Origin: Pisolithus tinctorius
Lineage: Eukaryota; Basidiomycota; Agaricomycetes; Boletales; Pisolithaceae
NCBI GenBank assembly: GCA_024663395.1
Contig: JANFAH010000149.1
Location: 1-50,790, forward strand
DNA length: 50,790 bases
Direction: 5' to 3'
Position numbers and translations under genes: made by a program. This document shows positions 1 through 10,191 of the stretch, one piece after another. Numbering within the stretch: the stretch's first letter is position 1; every line of letters begins with the position of its first letter. The notes under the pieces are model-generated. The model ran no database searches, was not told where the DNA came from, and worked only from the letters and a program-made list of their open reading frames with translations.

Positions 1-37
1 TGTGAGTGACAATCATCATTATGATCAAGTTCATGGC

Positions 38-331
38 TTACACTTTACCATCATATAAGCCAAACATATAGATATTCCCATGCTGTGTAAAGGTGATCAA
101 CTTTGGTACTGTGTATTTGAGCTGCCCTGTGAATATTGGTTGAAGTTGCAAATTGGCATTGAGGAGCAGCACTTGGATGATGCTGTCACACATTCCAACA
201 GCAATCTGCACTCCAGCATCAGGCCATGATATATCCCATGCAATGCAGGTAATCTCAAATCCTGCTCCTAGTCTTTGGGTGGTAATTTCCTGATAATGAT
301 TCTTTTCAGAATCTAGACACAGCTCCCATAT
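38..331 (-). pseudogene. WD40-like protein fragment (relic)
   Basis: Reading the minus strand from 331 down to 38 gives about 97 codons without a stop. The text resembles the end of a WD-repeat protein: IWELCLD near the start, AWDISWPD, a blade with VGMCDSIIQVLLL, then LKYTVPKLITF and the terminal FGLYDGKV. The alternation of short strands with GxxDG-like turns is what suggests a beta-propeller; the usual WD dipeptide is degraded. A TGA at 332-334, which could be a decayed CGA, closes the frame upstream and no start codon is visible. A GTAAAG or GTAAGC donor may lie near the downstream end. This is a relic of a host gene or of a gene carried by a repeat. The similarity is recalled family resemblance, not a database result. 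Confidence 0.4.
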
Positions 332-840
332 TCAGATCACATGGCACTCACATCAACTGGATTTGGCCGCATGAATACTAGGTAGCCCATCCCCATGCCA
401 TAGCAGAGTGTTTCTGTGGAACAATGCTTTGTCCTGATCCAAGTTGTGCAACTAATTGCACTGTAGGATTCATGATTGGCACATGTAAGTTCCTTTCATG
501 ATTTGATGTTCCAAAGTCTGATGACACTGGTGCCTAGACCCTACTTTAGTTTGGCATGTGCATTGACACAATTAGGTCCTACCTCTGCTAGTGAGTATGT
601 TGCCATCATTAGATAAAGCAAGGGAATGGACTGATGCAGCACTTGTAGTGAAAGATGCTACATTCTTATAGTGCTGTAGTGATCTGATAAAAATAGCAGA
701 GAACATGTTGTGTGAAGGTCAGTCATTGCTCGTTGCTCATCGTTCTTATTTTAAGTACTGATGGTAATTGTATTTTGGAGCTATGTGACATGTTTTTGTT
801 TAACTTGTGGCTTTTTGTTGAACAGTGTGTATTAGTAAAT
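332..840. other. unannotated AT-rich sequence
   Basis: No reading frame, RNA gene or repeat boundary here could be supported. Short minus-strand open stretches around 340-480 may be further upstream exons of the WD40-like relic, but no splice sites were convincing. Confidence 0.5.
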
Positions 841-1010
841 GGGTTGTATGCAGTCATGACGACTCTTTCACTTTTAATAGGGTGGTTCATTGCATGACCA
901 TGATGACTTTTGTCAGGTGACCACACATTTACATCTACAGAAGTTAATTGTTATACTAGTGTGTTAAATTTTGTTGGGCGATGCATATTAGTGCATGGGT
1001 TGTATGCAGT
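841..1010. repeat. 156-bp tandem duplication, second copy split by GyA-1
   Basis: The motif GGGTTGTATGCAGT occurs at 841-854 and again at 997-1010, a period of 156 bp. The second unit stops at 1010, where the GyA-1 left LTR begins, and resumes at 9092 after the right LTR (CAGTCATGAC, then matching text to about 9207, including TTAATTGTTATACTAG). The first unit therefore shows what the insertion site looked like before GyA-1 arrived. Confidence 0.8.
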
Positions 1011-1724
1011 TGTCATAACCGTGCGTTCACACTAAGCCCTTACTCACTCTGCGCTCCACTCCGCCGGTCGTTCACTCACTCTGCACCTACTCTGCCCAAC
1101 TTCTGTTGGTTGCGAACCATCTCCGCTCCAACTGCTGTCAGACTTGTGTCGCTCTCCTACCGGACTGAGCGGTCCATCCTCTGAGGGGTCATGTGACTAC
1201 CTTCGCAGTCAGGTACTCCGCAGCGCACTCACCGCATGGTCCAGCGCCTGGACTGCTTCCTTTTCTGGATGTTCTGTGTTACCCGTTCGTATGTCCTCCG
1301 TCTACCCTTCATTCGTCGTCCAGGAAATTTTACTTGAAAACTTATGAGTCTCCGTATGTCAGTTCCGATTCCGGTTACTGTACCTCCGTAGCAGTATAAA
1401 GACATGTACTGTACTCCGCTGTTCCTCAGTATGAATATCAACTTAGTTCCTACTCCCTCTGATTCTGTCTTCTGCCTGTCGGAGTTATCTCCGACTCTCT
1501 GTCCGTACTCTCCCTCTGAAATACAAGGGCTGAGATCGTGCAAGGGGGTAGCGCACGAGCTAAACCCGACGCCCTCACTCCGCTCCACCTTTGTCTCAGC
1601 GGTCTTCATTCCTGCCGACACTCTGCTAGTCGGAGTTCTGTTCTTCTGTGTCGGACTTGCTTCCGAACCCCTCTCTAGACCTTATATAGTGTCGGAGTTG
1701 GTCGGAGTAGGCCCGGACTTGACA
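1011..1724 (+). repeat. GyA-1 left (5') LTR, 714 bp
   Basis: Matches 8409-9091 almost throughout. It is longer by 31 bp because it retains a stretch with a TATAAA box that the right LTR lacks. Ends are TGTCA and TGACA. Confidence 0.95.
1395..1438 (+). promoter_or_regulatory. GyA-1 TATA box and predicted RNA start
   Basis: TATAAA at 1395-1400 is followed 33 nt later by AGTATGAATAT at 1428-1438. The equivalent site follows a TATA box by about 35 nt in GyA-2 and GyA-3. This 11-mer is complementary to the primer-binding site at 1727-1737, which fixes it as the likely 5' end of the element's RNA (start of R). Confidence 0.75.
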
Positions 1725-1726
1725 GT

Positions 1727-1737
1727 ATATTCGTACT
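1727..1737 (+). other. GyA-1 primer-binding site, self-priming type
   Basis: ATATTCGTACT lies two bases after the LTR. No TGG-initial tRNA-type site is present. It is the reverse complement of AGTACGAATAT; the left LTR now reads AGTATGAATAT and the right LTR AGTACAAATAT, the two alternative CpG-decay products of that ancestor. Confidence 0.8.
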
Positions 1738-1785
1738 CGCACTTGTACAATCTCATTTTCTGTCCTCCAAAAAACTTACACCATT

Positions 1786-3054
1786 ATGAGAACTCGAGCT
1801 CAATCCCAGAGAGAGGTCGCTGAGAACCTCGCTGTTGCGCTAGCTAATCCGCGTCGACTCCCTTCCATCGTTGAACAATTCCAGTCCTTCTCCACTCGAC
1901 GCCGCTCTCGCGCTGAAGGCAAAAGCGCTTCGCAAGCTGGTTGCTCCGACCTCCACCCAACAACTTTCCATACTCCGTCTCCTCGTAACCGAGATGATGG
2001 ACCCGACCCCGACCCTGACTACCCTGATGGTGATCCCGACGGCGGGGGCAGTGGTGACGGGGATGTCCCCGAAGACCCGGCTGAGCCACCAGAGGATCCC
2101 CTCGTAGCTCTTGCTAGAGCTGTCCATGCACTTGCGCGGTCTAGTTCGCGCACTGGGGACTCCGCTCCGAAAACCAAAGTCCGCGAGCCTGACACCTTCG
2201 ACGGCTCCGATCCTAAGAAACTCCGCGAGTTCCTCGTTCAATGCGAGCTGAACTTCCAAGACCACCCTCGTGCATTCCGCTCCGACAGAGCCAAGGTTAC
2301 CTTCGCTCAATCCTATCTCAAGGGTATGGCTCTGGCTTGGTTCGAGCCAGATCTTCTAAACCCCGACAACTATGACCGCCTGCTCTGGATGGACGACTAT
2401 CACGAGTTCTTACAAGAGCTCACAACTAACTTCGGTCCGCATGATGCCATAGCGGATGCCATCCAACAACTTGAGAACCTCACCATGAAGGATGGGTCTT
2501 GAATTACCAAATACGTCGTGGAATTCAACTGCTGGGCTTCACAGGTCAAGGACTACAGTGTCGGTGCACTCCGCCACCGCTTCTATAGCGGACTTCCAGA
2601 CCGCATCAAAGACGAGATCGCTTGCGTCGGTAAGCCTTCTACCCTCGCACAACTCCACGAACTCGCCCGGACCATCGATGCGCGCTACTGGGAGCGCAAA
2701 GCAGAGATCTCGCGCACCACCAAGTCCGCCTCCAACAAGTCGCAGTCCTCAAACTCCAACAACAAAAGTAAATCGTCGTCCTCCGCCTCCGCTCCGAAGT
2801 CCGACGCCAAGGGCAAGGGCAAACAGAAAGATCCGCCCAAGTCCAATATTGCTCACCTTCTGGGCAAGGATGGCAAGCTCACCTCCGCTGAACGTCAGCG
2901 CAGGATGAAGAACAACCTCTGCCTCTTCTGTGGCGAGGCTGGCCATTCCGCCAAGGACTGTCCCAAGTCCACCTCTCACGCAGCCAAAGCCCGTGCAGCT
3001 ACGGCTGAAACTCCGCCTACTCCGCCTGCGGAGAAGGCAGAGTCAAAAAATTAG
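1786..3054 (+). pseudogene. gag: GyA-1 Gag (capsid and nucleocapsid), one in-frame TGA
   Basis: Structural protein that packages element RNA into cytoplasmic particles. About 422 codons from ATG 1786, interrupted by TGA at 2500-2502; the frame continues cleanly to TAG 3052-3054. An acidic, Asp/Gly/Pro-rich N-terminal part is followed by a retrotransposon gag domain (EPDTFDGSDPKKLREFL, then GMALAWFEPDLL and [16 protein letters not shown]), a Ser/Lys-rich linker and a CCHC zinc knuckle C-x2-C-x4-H-x4-C in [14 protein letters not shown]. At the TGA position GyA-2 and GyA-3 both read TGC, so the ancestor was probably an Arg CGN codon with CpG decay in every copy. The last codons form the frameshift site that feeds pol. 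Confidence 0.9.
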
Positions 3055-3110
3055 TCCGCTCCTCCAGGGAGCTCGCACAGCCTGGAGGAAGCGTTGAACC
3101 CAACTGTGCG
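3045..3110 (+). promoter_or_regulatory. GyA-1 gag-pol -1 frameshift signal with H-type pseudoknot
   Basis: The heptamer A AAA AAT (3045-3051, gag phase) abuts the gag stop TAG (3052-3054). After a 9-nt spacer, stem 1 is CCTCCAGG 3061-3068 with CCTGGAGG 3081-3088 (8 bp). Stem 2 is CGCACAG 3074-3080 with CTGTGCG 3104-3110 (7 bp) and abuts stem 1. A -1 slip enters the pol frame, which is open from 3051. The same arrangement with different bases is present in GyA-2 and GyA-3. Confidence 0.85.
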
Positions 3111-6100
3111 CAACCGGACATCCGACTCAACGCGTCCGCTCTTTCTAGTCCAAACTCTTTACTTCCAGCTGTAACTCTTCCGGATTATTCTGTTGATACT
3201 TTTTCTGCGTTGATCGATTCTGGTTCTTCTCATTGCTTCGTAGACCCGTCTGTAATTAAAAAATATGCCGTTCCTGTTTCCTCCGTTTCTCCGCCAATTC
3301 CGCTCCGCTTGTTTGATGGTAGTACAAATGCTGTCATTTCCCAAGAAGTAGATCTTTCCCTCCGCTTTCCTTCCAGCGATGTCAACTCCGTTTCATTTTA
3401 TGTTACTCCGTTGGATTCTTCATGTTTGCTGGTATTAGGACACAACTGGCTCACCCGCTTCAATCCGTCGATTGACTGGGTACTGGGCAGTATATCGTTC
3501 AAACCATCGCTACAGGGAATGCTGACACCCCAGGCGCCTTTGTCATCTTCCGCTGCGTCCTCCGCTCCAGATCTGACACCCTCCGCTCCGTCTGCAGCTC
3601 CGACTGCAGCTCCGACCGACTCGCCGCGCTCCGCTCCGCTCATCTCACTCATCAATGCTGCTGCGTATGTCAGAGCCTGTGCTCTCCCTGGCTCTAGACA
3701 GTTCTGCTTACAGCTCTCAGCTGATGATGTGAAGCTTCGTGCGTCCTCCGCTTCATCTCCGCCTCCTGACCTCTCCTCGGTCCCTCCTGAGTATCGCGAG
3801 TTTGCCGACGTCTTTAGTAAAGACAATGCCACTGAACTTCCGCCACACCGCTCGTTCGATCTCAAGATCGACCTCGAGGAAGGAGCTTCTCCGCCCATCG
3901 GTACAATCTACTCTCTCTCTCCGCCAGAGCTTGAAGCTCTCCGCACCTTCATTGACGAGCATCTTGGCTACGGCTTCATCAAACAGTCCACCTCCGCTCA
4001 CGGTGCCCCTGTCCTCTTTGTAAAGAAAAAGGACGGTTCACTCCGCCTCTGCGTAGACTACCGAGGACTCAACAAAATCACGAAAAAAGATCACTATCTG
4101 CTGCCACTCATCTCCGACCTACTCGACTCTCCAAGCCGCGCTAAAGTCTATACCAAGATCAACCTCCGCCATGCCTATCATCTGGTCCGCATCGCAGACG
4201 GAGATGAATGGAAAACAGCTTTCCGCACTCGTTATGGTTCTTACGAGTGGCGGGTAATGCCATTTGGTCTGATTAATGTGCCTGCGGCCTTCCAGCGGTT
4301 TGTTAATAGCATCTTTGCGGACATGCTCGATGTCTGCGTCGTGGTTTACCTCGATGACATCCTAATCTATTCGCAGGACATGGAGTCGCATCGCGAACAC
4401 GTAAAAGAGGTACTCCGCCGCCTTCGAAAGCATGGTCTGTATGCCAAGCCAGAGAAGTGCGAGTTTCACTCCGACTCCGTCGAGTACCTCGGCTACATTC
4501 TTTCTCCCTCCAGTCTCACCATGTCCGCCGAGAAGGTTCAGGCAGTCTGCGACTGGCCTGAGCCGCGGAAGGTGCGAGACATCCAATCCTTCCTTGGTTT
4601 CGCCAATTTCTATAGACGATTCATTAATAACTACTCCGACATCGTCGTTCCGCTCACTCGCCTCACGCGAAAGGGTGCTCCTTGGAACTTTTCCGAGGAG
4701 TGCCGCTCCGCTTTCCTCCGCCTGAAGGATGCCTTCAGCTCCGCTCCCATTCTCACTCATTGGGTCCCTGACGCTCCACTTACAGTGGAAACTGACGCCT
4801 CCGACTATGCCATTGCTGGAATTTTGTCGATCACCTGCTCCGACAGTGAACTCCGCCCAGTCGCTTTCTACTCATGCACCATGACCGCGCCAGAACTCAA
4901 TTATGATACCCACGACAAGGAGCTGTTGGCTATCTTCGAGGCCTTCCGCCATTGGCGGCATTACCTGGAAGGTTCTGCCTTACCTGTCGACGTGGTGACG
5001 GACCACAAAAACCTTGAGTACTTTTCTACCTCTAAGGTTCTCACTCATTGACAGGCCCGCTGGTCGGAGTACCTTTCACAGTTTAATCTCTCTATCTGCT
5101 TCCGACCTGGCCGCTTGGGAGCCAAACCCAACGCACTTACACGACGTTGGGACGTCTACCCAAAAGGGGGGGATAGGGACTATGTGCAGGTAAATCCTCA
5201 CAATCTCCGCCCTATGTTTACACAGGAGCAACTCGTGTCGTCCCTCCGTACCACTACCCTCATGGCACCTGTGCTCCGCGCCACCATGGTCTTCGATGTT
5301 GAGTGCTTGCACTCCGACATCATCTCCACCCTACCATCCGACCCTGTCTCCGCCAGCCATCTCCCAACTCCGACTAAGCCTCGGTGGTCCCTGGACTCCG
5401 ACAGTCTACTCCGCCTTGATGGTCGTATCTTTGTCCCTGACATTGATGACCTCCGCCTTCGAGTGCTTCGGTTCAAGCATGATCATCCTCTAGCAGGCCA
5501 TTTCGGGCAAAACCGCACCCTAGAACTCGTCTGCAGGGACTACGTGTGGCCCAACCTCCGCTCCGACGTGAAAGAATACGTCAGGTCTTGCACCGCCTGT
5601 GGGTGGAGCAAAACTCCGCGCCACCGCCCTTATGGTCTACTGAAGCAACTCCCCGTCCCAGAGAGACCTTGGAACTCCATCTCCATGGACTTCATCGAAC
5701 ACCTGCCCAACTCCGATGGCTACTCCGCCATACTCGTAGTGGTGGACCGCCTCTCAAAGCAAGCGGTGTTCATCCCCACCCACGACTCCGTCACCTCCGC
5801 CGAACTCGCTAAGCTCTTCCTTACCCATGTCTTCTCCAAGCACGGAGTACCGGCTAATGTCACCTCCAACAGAGGTCCTGAGTTCGTCTCACACTTCTTC
5901 CGCTCTCTAGGAAAGGCCCTTGATATGCGTCTTCACTTCACTTCGGGTTACCACCCAGAAGGCGATGGCCAGACCGAGCGAACGAACCAGACCCTCGAAC
6001 AGTACCTTCGTGTTTACTGTAACTACCAACAAGACAACTGGGCTGAGCTGTTACCTCTAGCGGAGTTCGCTTTCAACAACACACCAAGTGCGACTACTGG

Positions 6101-6770
6101 AGTTTCTCCCTTCTTCGCTAACAAGGGATACCATCCAAACTTGTCTGTGATCCCTGATCAAGACTTCACCTCTCCGAGGGCTCACGACTACGTCATTGAG
6201 CTCTCCGCCCTTCATGACTTCCTCCGCTCCGAAATGTCCGCCGCTCAACAGCGCTACCAGGGTCCAGCAGATGCTAAATGCATACCTCCGCCTGAGTTCA
6301 AGGTCGGAGAACAGGCCTACGTCAAAGCCAGGTACTTCCGCTCCACTCGTCCTTCGGAAAAACTCTCCGAAAAGTACTTAGGTCCGTTCACCATCCTGGC
6401 CAGGCCAGGTACACATTCTGTCACCCTTAATCTCCCTGACTCTATGCGCTCGGTACATCCGGTCTTCCATGTCTCACAACTGGAAGCCGCAGCGGCTAAC
6501 CCTTTCCCAAACTGACAACAACCTCTGCCTCTGCCAGTGGATGTCGACGGTGACCTTGAGTACGAAGTATCAGAGATACTCGACTCTAAGATGGACCGCC
6601 GTCGCCGCCACTGTCAACTCTTGTACCTAGTCCGCTGGGCTGGCTATGAGAACACCGACAAAGAAACCTCTTGGTTGCTTGCAACTGAGCTAGATCACGC
6701 TTCCGACATAGTGTCCACTTTCCATGAATGCTATCCACACAAACCTGGCCCATACCAACCTCTGCCATAA
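3051..6770 (+). pseudogene. pol: GyA-1 Pol: protease, RT, RNase H, integrase, chromodomain
   Basis: Read in the -1 frame relative to gag, open from 3051 to TAA 6768-6770 except for TGA at 5049-5051 and 6513-6515, both probably decayed Arg CGA. Order: aspartic protease with DSG (LIDSGSSHCF, about 3207); reverse transcriptase with YLDD at 4347-4358; RNase H (VETDASDYAI; NYDTHDKELLAI; TDHKNLEYF); integrase with an HHCC finger (HDHPLAGHF ... CTAC) and a catalytic core with Asp at 5688-5690 and Glu at 5958-5960. The middle catalytic Asp is AAC (Asn) at 5868-5870, in TSNRGPEF, where GyA-2 and GyA-3 have TSDQGSEF. A C-terminal chromodomain (YEVSEIL, YLVRWAGY, ETSWLLATEL, about 6560-6700) marks the chromovirus clade and would direct integration to methylated-histone chromatin. 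The integrase of this copy is predicted inactive. Confidence 0.93.
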
Positions 6771-6965
6771 ACTCCGCCCACATAACCTTCCTCTGCTGGC
6801 CAACTCCGCCCCTCACCGAACTACCTTAAGTACTTTAGCATTTTCTCCGCTTGTCTATTTCACTTCTCAGAGTCGCGAACAAAAATCACAAGTCTATTTC
6901 GTAGTAGTACAAAAATATACAAACTAAAGACAAAAAAAAAAAAAGAAAAGAAAAACAAAACTACT

Positions 6966-8213
6966 CTACTCTTCCATCGCTTGTTCTCCACCACCCTCCT
7001 GTTCTTCACCACCTTCCTGCTCTCCTTCGACTTCTTCCTCGTTATCCCCCTCCGCACCTTCATCCGCTTCCTTGTTCTTGTCCTCCGCCGCCTCCGGCTG
7101 AGGCCTCTTCCATCCTCCACCTGTGCACTCGAGCTCAGCCATTCTGGCCTCTCGCATGCCCTCCCTCCTCCTCATCTCCGCCCACTCTGCCCAGGCGCGG
7201 TACAGTGCCCACTCGTCGGCTGTCCGCTCTGCAGCCACCGCCATCCGCTCCGCTGCCTCTGCCATCCTCTCGAAGGCCAGCACAGTGGTCTCGTGTGCTT
7301 CGGCCTGCCTCTCCATGGCTTGCAGCTGTCGCTCGCGCTCCCACTCTGCCCACCGCGTGTGGACTCCCGCACCCGAGGGACCCTCGAGTGGGGTCGCAGG
7401 CTCGTCCTCTTCTCCGCCTACCTCCTGCTCGTCGTCCGCCTCCTCCGTCTCCGTCTCCGTCGCCCTTGCCTTCCCCTTCCCTCGCGGCTTCTTCTTCTCC
7501 CCTCGGGAGCTCCCTGTCCCTGCCCTCTTCCACGAAGGTCCCGCCACCGCCTCTTCCCGCGTCCAGCTGCAGGTTTTCTTCTTGTTGTGGCAGGGCACAC
7601 AGGCCCTGGTCTTACCTTGCCCTGGCTCGCACTGACCTGCCGTCAGACTCGCTATGCAGCGAGTGCAAGGGGGCCGCCTGGTCGCGGTGACCACCACAGA
7701 GGTCCCAGGGACCCTCTGGGCGGTGTTGACGTCGTAGACCGCACCGCTTAACCTGAAATAAAAATACAAGTCAGCTCCGCCTGACTGGTAGAGTTCTGTC
7801 ACTCACCTTTGCGCGGCCTCGTCCTGCCTGGCCTGGGCCCTCTCCTGAGAGGCCCTCTGCCTCTGCTTCTCTGCCTTTTCCGCCGCTCTCTGTCTTTGCC
7901 TTTCGGCCTCTTCATCCACCGCCTTCTTCCACTGCGCTTCTTCCTCCTCTCTCTGCCTCCGCTCCGCCTCCTGCCGCGCCTCTTCTGCCTTTCGTCGCTT
8001 GGCCTCCTCTCGTTTGGCCTTGCGCTCCACCTCGCGTTCTCGCTCCTTCATCTCCGCCTCTTCTCGCTGACGTGCCTTCTCCGCTGTCTTCTCGCGCTCG
8101 GTGTCCGTCGAGTCGTCTGTAAGGACGACTAGGTCGTCGTCGGCGACCTGGGAGTAGTCACGAGAGTGACCAGGGGTGGGCTGGGGGGTTTTGTTCTGAC
8201 GTTGAGAGGACAT
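6966..8213 (-). CDS. antisense gene in GyA-1: coiled-coil / Zn2Cys6-like / acidic-tail protein
   Basis: A two-exon gene opposite to gag-pol, between pol and the right LTR: exon 1 8213-7807, intron 7806-7753 (54 nt, GTGAGT to TTTCAG), exon 2 7752-6966. Splicing joins the phases exactly and gives 397 codons. I chose the Met at 8213 (MSSQRQ) because GyA-2 begins MSST at the equivalent place. Residues about 35-135 are a long Glu/Arg/Lys/Ala coiled coil. Residues 165-197 carry C-x2-C-x8-C-x9-C-x2-C-x6-C, close to the fungal Zn(II)2Cys6 spacing. A basic patch (KKPRGKGK), an Ala/Glu/Arg helical region and a very acidic Glu-rich tail follow. The layout suggests a nuclear DNA-binding regulator; that is inference. 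It could act on the element's own LTR, or its transcript could silence the sense RNA. No premature stop is present. Confidence 0.72.
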
Positions 8214-8395
8214 GATGGTGGGGGGATGGGATACGAGGGATTGGTACCCTAACACGTGTTTTTAAGCGGAACTTCGAACTCCGACGGAGCTCCGCCGCGG
8301 CTAAACCCATTATCCTCGAGGCATCAAAATAATTTCAAATGATCAACTCGTGTTGATCTCATTCCGTACATGTGGCCTTCAGGGGTTCAGGCCCT

Positions 8396-8408
8396 AAGGG
8401 GGGGGCAC
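8396..8408 (+). other. GyA-1 polypurine tract
   Basis: AAGGGGGGGG followed by CAC lies directly before the right LTR. The equivalent AAAGGGGGGG precedes the GyA-2 3' LTR at 21729-21738. It primes plus-strand DNA synthesis. Confidence 0.85.
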
Positions 8409-9091
8409 TGTCATAACCGTGCGTTCACACTAAGCCCTTACTCACTCCGTGCTCCACTCCGCCGGTCGTTCACTCACTCCGCACCTACTCCACCCAACTT
8501 CTGTTGGTTGCGAACCATCTCCGCTCCGACTGCTGTCGGACTTGTGTCGCTCTCCTACCGGACCGAGCGGTCCATCCTCTGAGGGGTCATGTGACTACCT
8601 TCGCAGTCAGGTACTCCACAGCGTGCTCACCGCATGGTCCAGCGCCTGGACTGCTTCCTTTTCTGGATGTTCTGTGTTACCCATTCGTATGTCCTCCGTC
8701 TACCCTTCATTCGTCGTCCAGGAAATTTTACTTGAAAACTTATGAGTCTCCGTATGTCAGTTCCGATTCCGGTTACTGTACTCCGCTGTTCCTCAGTACA
8801 AATATCAACTTAGTTCCTACTCCCTCTGATTCCGTCTTCTGCCTGTCGGAGTTATCTCCGACTCTCTGTCCATACTCTCCCTCTGAAATACGAGGGCTGA
8901 GATCGTGCAAGGGGGTAGCGCACGAGCTAAACCCGACGCCCTCACTCCGCTCCACCTTTGTCTCAGCGGTCTTCGTTCCTGCCGACACTCCGCTAGTCGG
9001 AGTTCTGTTCTTCTGTGTCGGACTTGCTTCCGAACCCCTCTCTAGACCTTATATAGTGTCGGAGTTGGTCGGAGTAGGCCCGGACTTGACA
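8409..9091 (+). repeat. GyA-1 right (3') LTR, 683 bp
   Basis: Same TGTCA and TGACA ends as the left LTR. It differs by scattered substitutions, many at CpG, and by loss of 31 bp between two TACTGTA repeats, which removes the TATA box. Confidence 0.95.
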
Positions 9092-9247
9092 CAGTCATGA
9101 CAATTCTTTCACTTCTAGGACTTTTCATTGGGCAATCACAATGACTTCTGTCAGGTAACCCATGTTTACATCTATGGAAGTTAATTGTTATACTAGCACA
9201 TTAAATGCAGGTGACCAACTGATCAATGGCCCTATCAATCAAACCAC

Positions 9248-10191
9248 TTGTCTTGTTTGTACTCAGCTATGCCTTCCATGATTAAGAGCATTTCACCATT
9301 CTACAACCATGATTCAGCTGCACCTCCACCATTTCCTACTATGCTTACTGACCAACTTGAGCTCCTTGGAAAAGCATCTTGTTCAAAGAGCTCAGGCCTA
9401 CTTGCTGACAAAGTCCTCCCCCCAGCCCATACACTTTCATCAAAGAAGGTGCATGTCTCTGAAGTTCTGGCACAATCCCAGAAATCTACTCTGGCCCCTG
9501 AGTTCATTGTAGCTTCCAAGACTCCAGCCACATGGTTTGGATCTCCCTACCTGAAGAGAGCCCCTTCACAGGCTTGTTCTGAATCCACCAGTACTCCTAG
9601 CACCTCATCTGACAAGGAAGAAGTGGCATCTTCAGACAATGACTTGACCTCGAGCATCCAGTTGGAGTTAAAGGTTCCCAAACCTCCTGGAGAGCCTGGG
9701 CATCCTGGCAGAGGAAGTTACACACTTGAAACAGTGTTGAATTTGAATCAGAAGGTGTTCTCTAAGTTCAAGGTTTTCCACAGCACTACCTTCTTGTAAC
9801 CTGACTAACCCCTCCATGGTCTAGAAGTACATGCATGCTCTAATCAACAAGCATCTTGACACCAAGAAGTGTCTATCTGTGCAAGACCCTGCCCTCCTCA
9901 AGGTCATCTGCCAAAAGGTAAGTCATCATCCGCTATACAGTATTTAATACATATACAATCTCATGTTGTTAGGCTGTTGATAAGTTTCTGGACCTTGAGG
10001 TTTACAGTAATTATTGGATAGTGAATGATATGATTATGATGCGACTGAAGTATACATCCAGCTGTGCCAGACAGCAAGAATCTGAGTTGGCCACCAGCAA
10101 GGGAAAGAAGATAAAGACCACTGTGCACAACTTTTTCTCTCTTGAGCAACTCATTGCTGATCATTGGTTTCTTCACTGCAGAGGTAGCTGA
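9248..10191 (+). CDS. possible three-exon hypothetical gene
   Basis: Exons 9248-9772, 9825-9917 and 9973-10191 are all in phase 0 and give about 278 codons ending TGA 10189-10191. Intron 1 (9773-9824, 52 nt) has a CTAAC branch site and ends CTAG; intron 2 (9918-9972, 55 nt) runs from GTAAGT to TTAG. Exon 1 encodes a Ser/Pro/Lys-rich, probably disordered protein (SSDKEEVASSDND). Exons 2-3 are more ordered: NKHLDTKKCLSVQDP, SNYWIVNDMIMMRLKYTSS and a basic GKKIKTT patch. This end resembles a hypothetical family common in Agaricomycetes; I know no function for it. The true start is uncertain, because TTGTACTCAG just upstream could be an acceptor. It may be a host gene or a repeat-carried one. Confidence 0.45.

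Larger units (their letters stand above)
1011..9091 (+). mobile_element. GyA-1: Ty3/gypsy chromovirus, nearly complete
   Basis: An 8.1-kb LTR retrotransposon. LTRs begin TGTCA and end TGACA, and a 4-bp target duplication CAGT lies at 1007-1010 and 9092-9095. In order it holds the left LTR, a self-complementary primer site, gag with a CCHC knuckle, a -1 frameshift signal, pol (protease, reverse transcriptase, RNase H, integrase, chromodomain), an antisense spliced gene, a polypurine tract and the right LTR. It is rich in CpG compared with its relatives GyA-2 and GyA-3 and has only three premature stops in gag-pol, all TGA where CGA is the likely ancestor, so it is young. One integrase catalytic Asp codon reads AAC. 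This copy is unlikely to encode its own transposition, but is intact enough to be transcribed or mobilised in trans. Confidence 0.95.

Noticed and set aside
1229..1621. Open frames within the GyA-1 LTRs on both strands (up to 198 codons at 8504-9100)
   Set aside because: They differ between the two LTRs, lack motifs and are not kept in the GyA-2 or GyA-3 LTRs.
1725..1745. tRNA-type primer-binding site after GyA LTRs
   Set aside because: No TGG start in any of the three copies; complementarity to the element's own RNA start explains the conserved site better.
3398..3898. Minus-strand open frame of 166 codons opposite pol
   Set aside because: Shadow of the protease-RT region of GyA-1; no motif, and absent from GyA-2 and GyA-3.
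6981..7751. Long plus-strand open frames (256 and 170 codons) at 6981-7751 and 7123-7635
   Set aside because: They are Leu/Ser/Pro-rich mirror images of the spliced antisense gene, whose intron, cysteine cluster and conservation support the minus strand.
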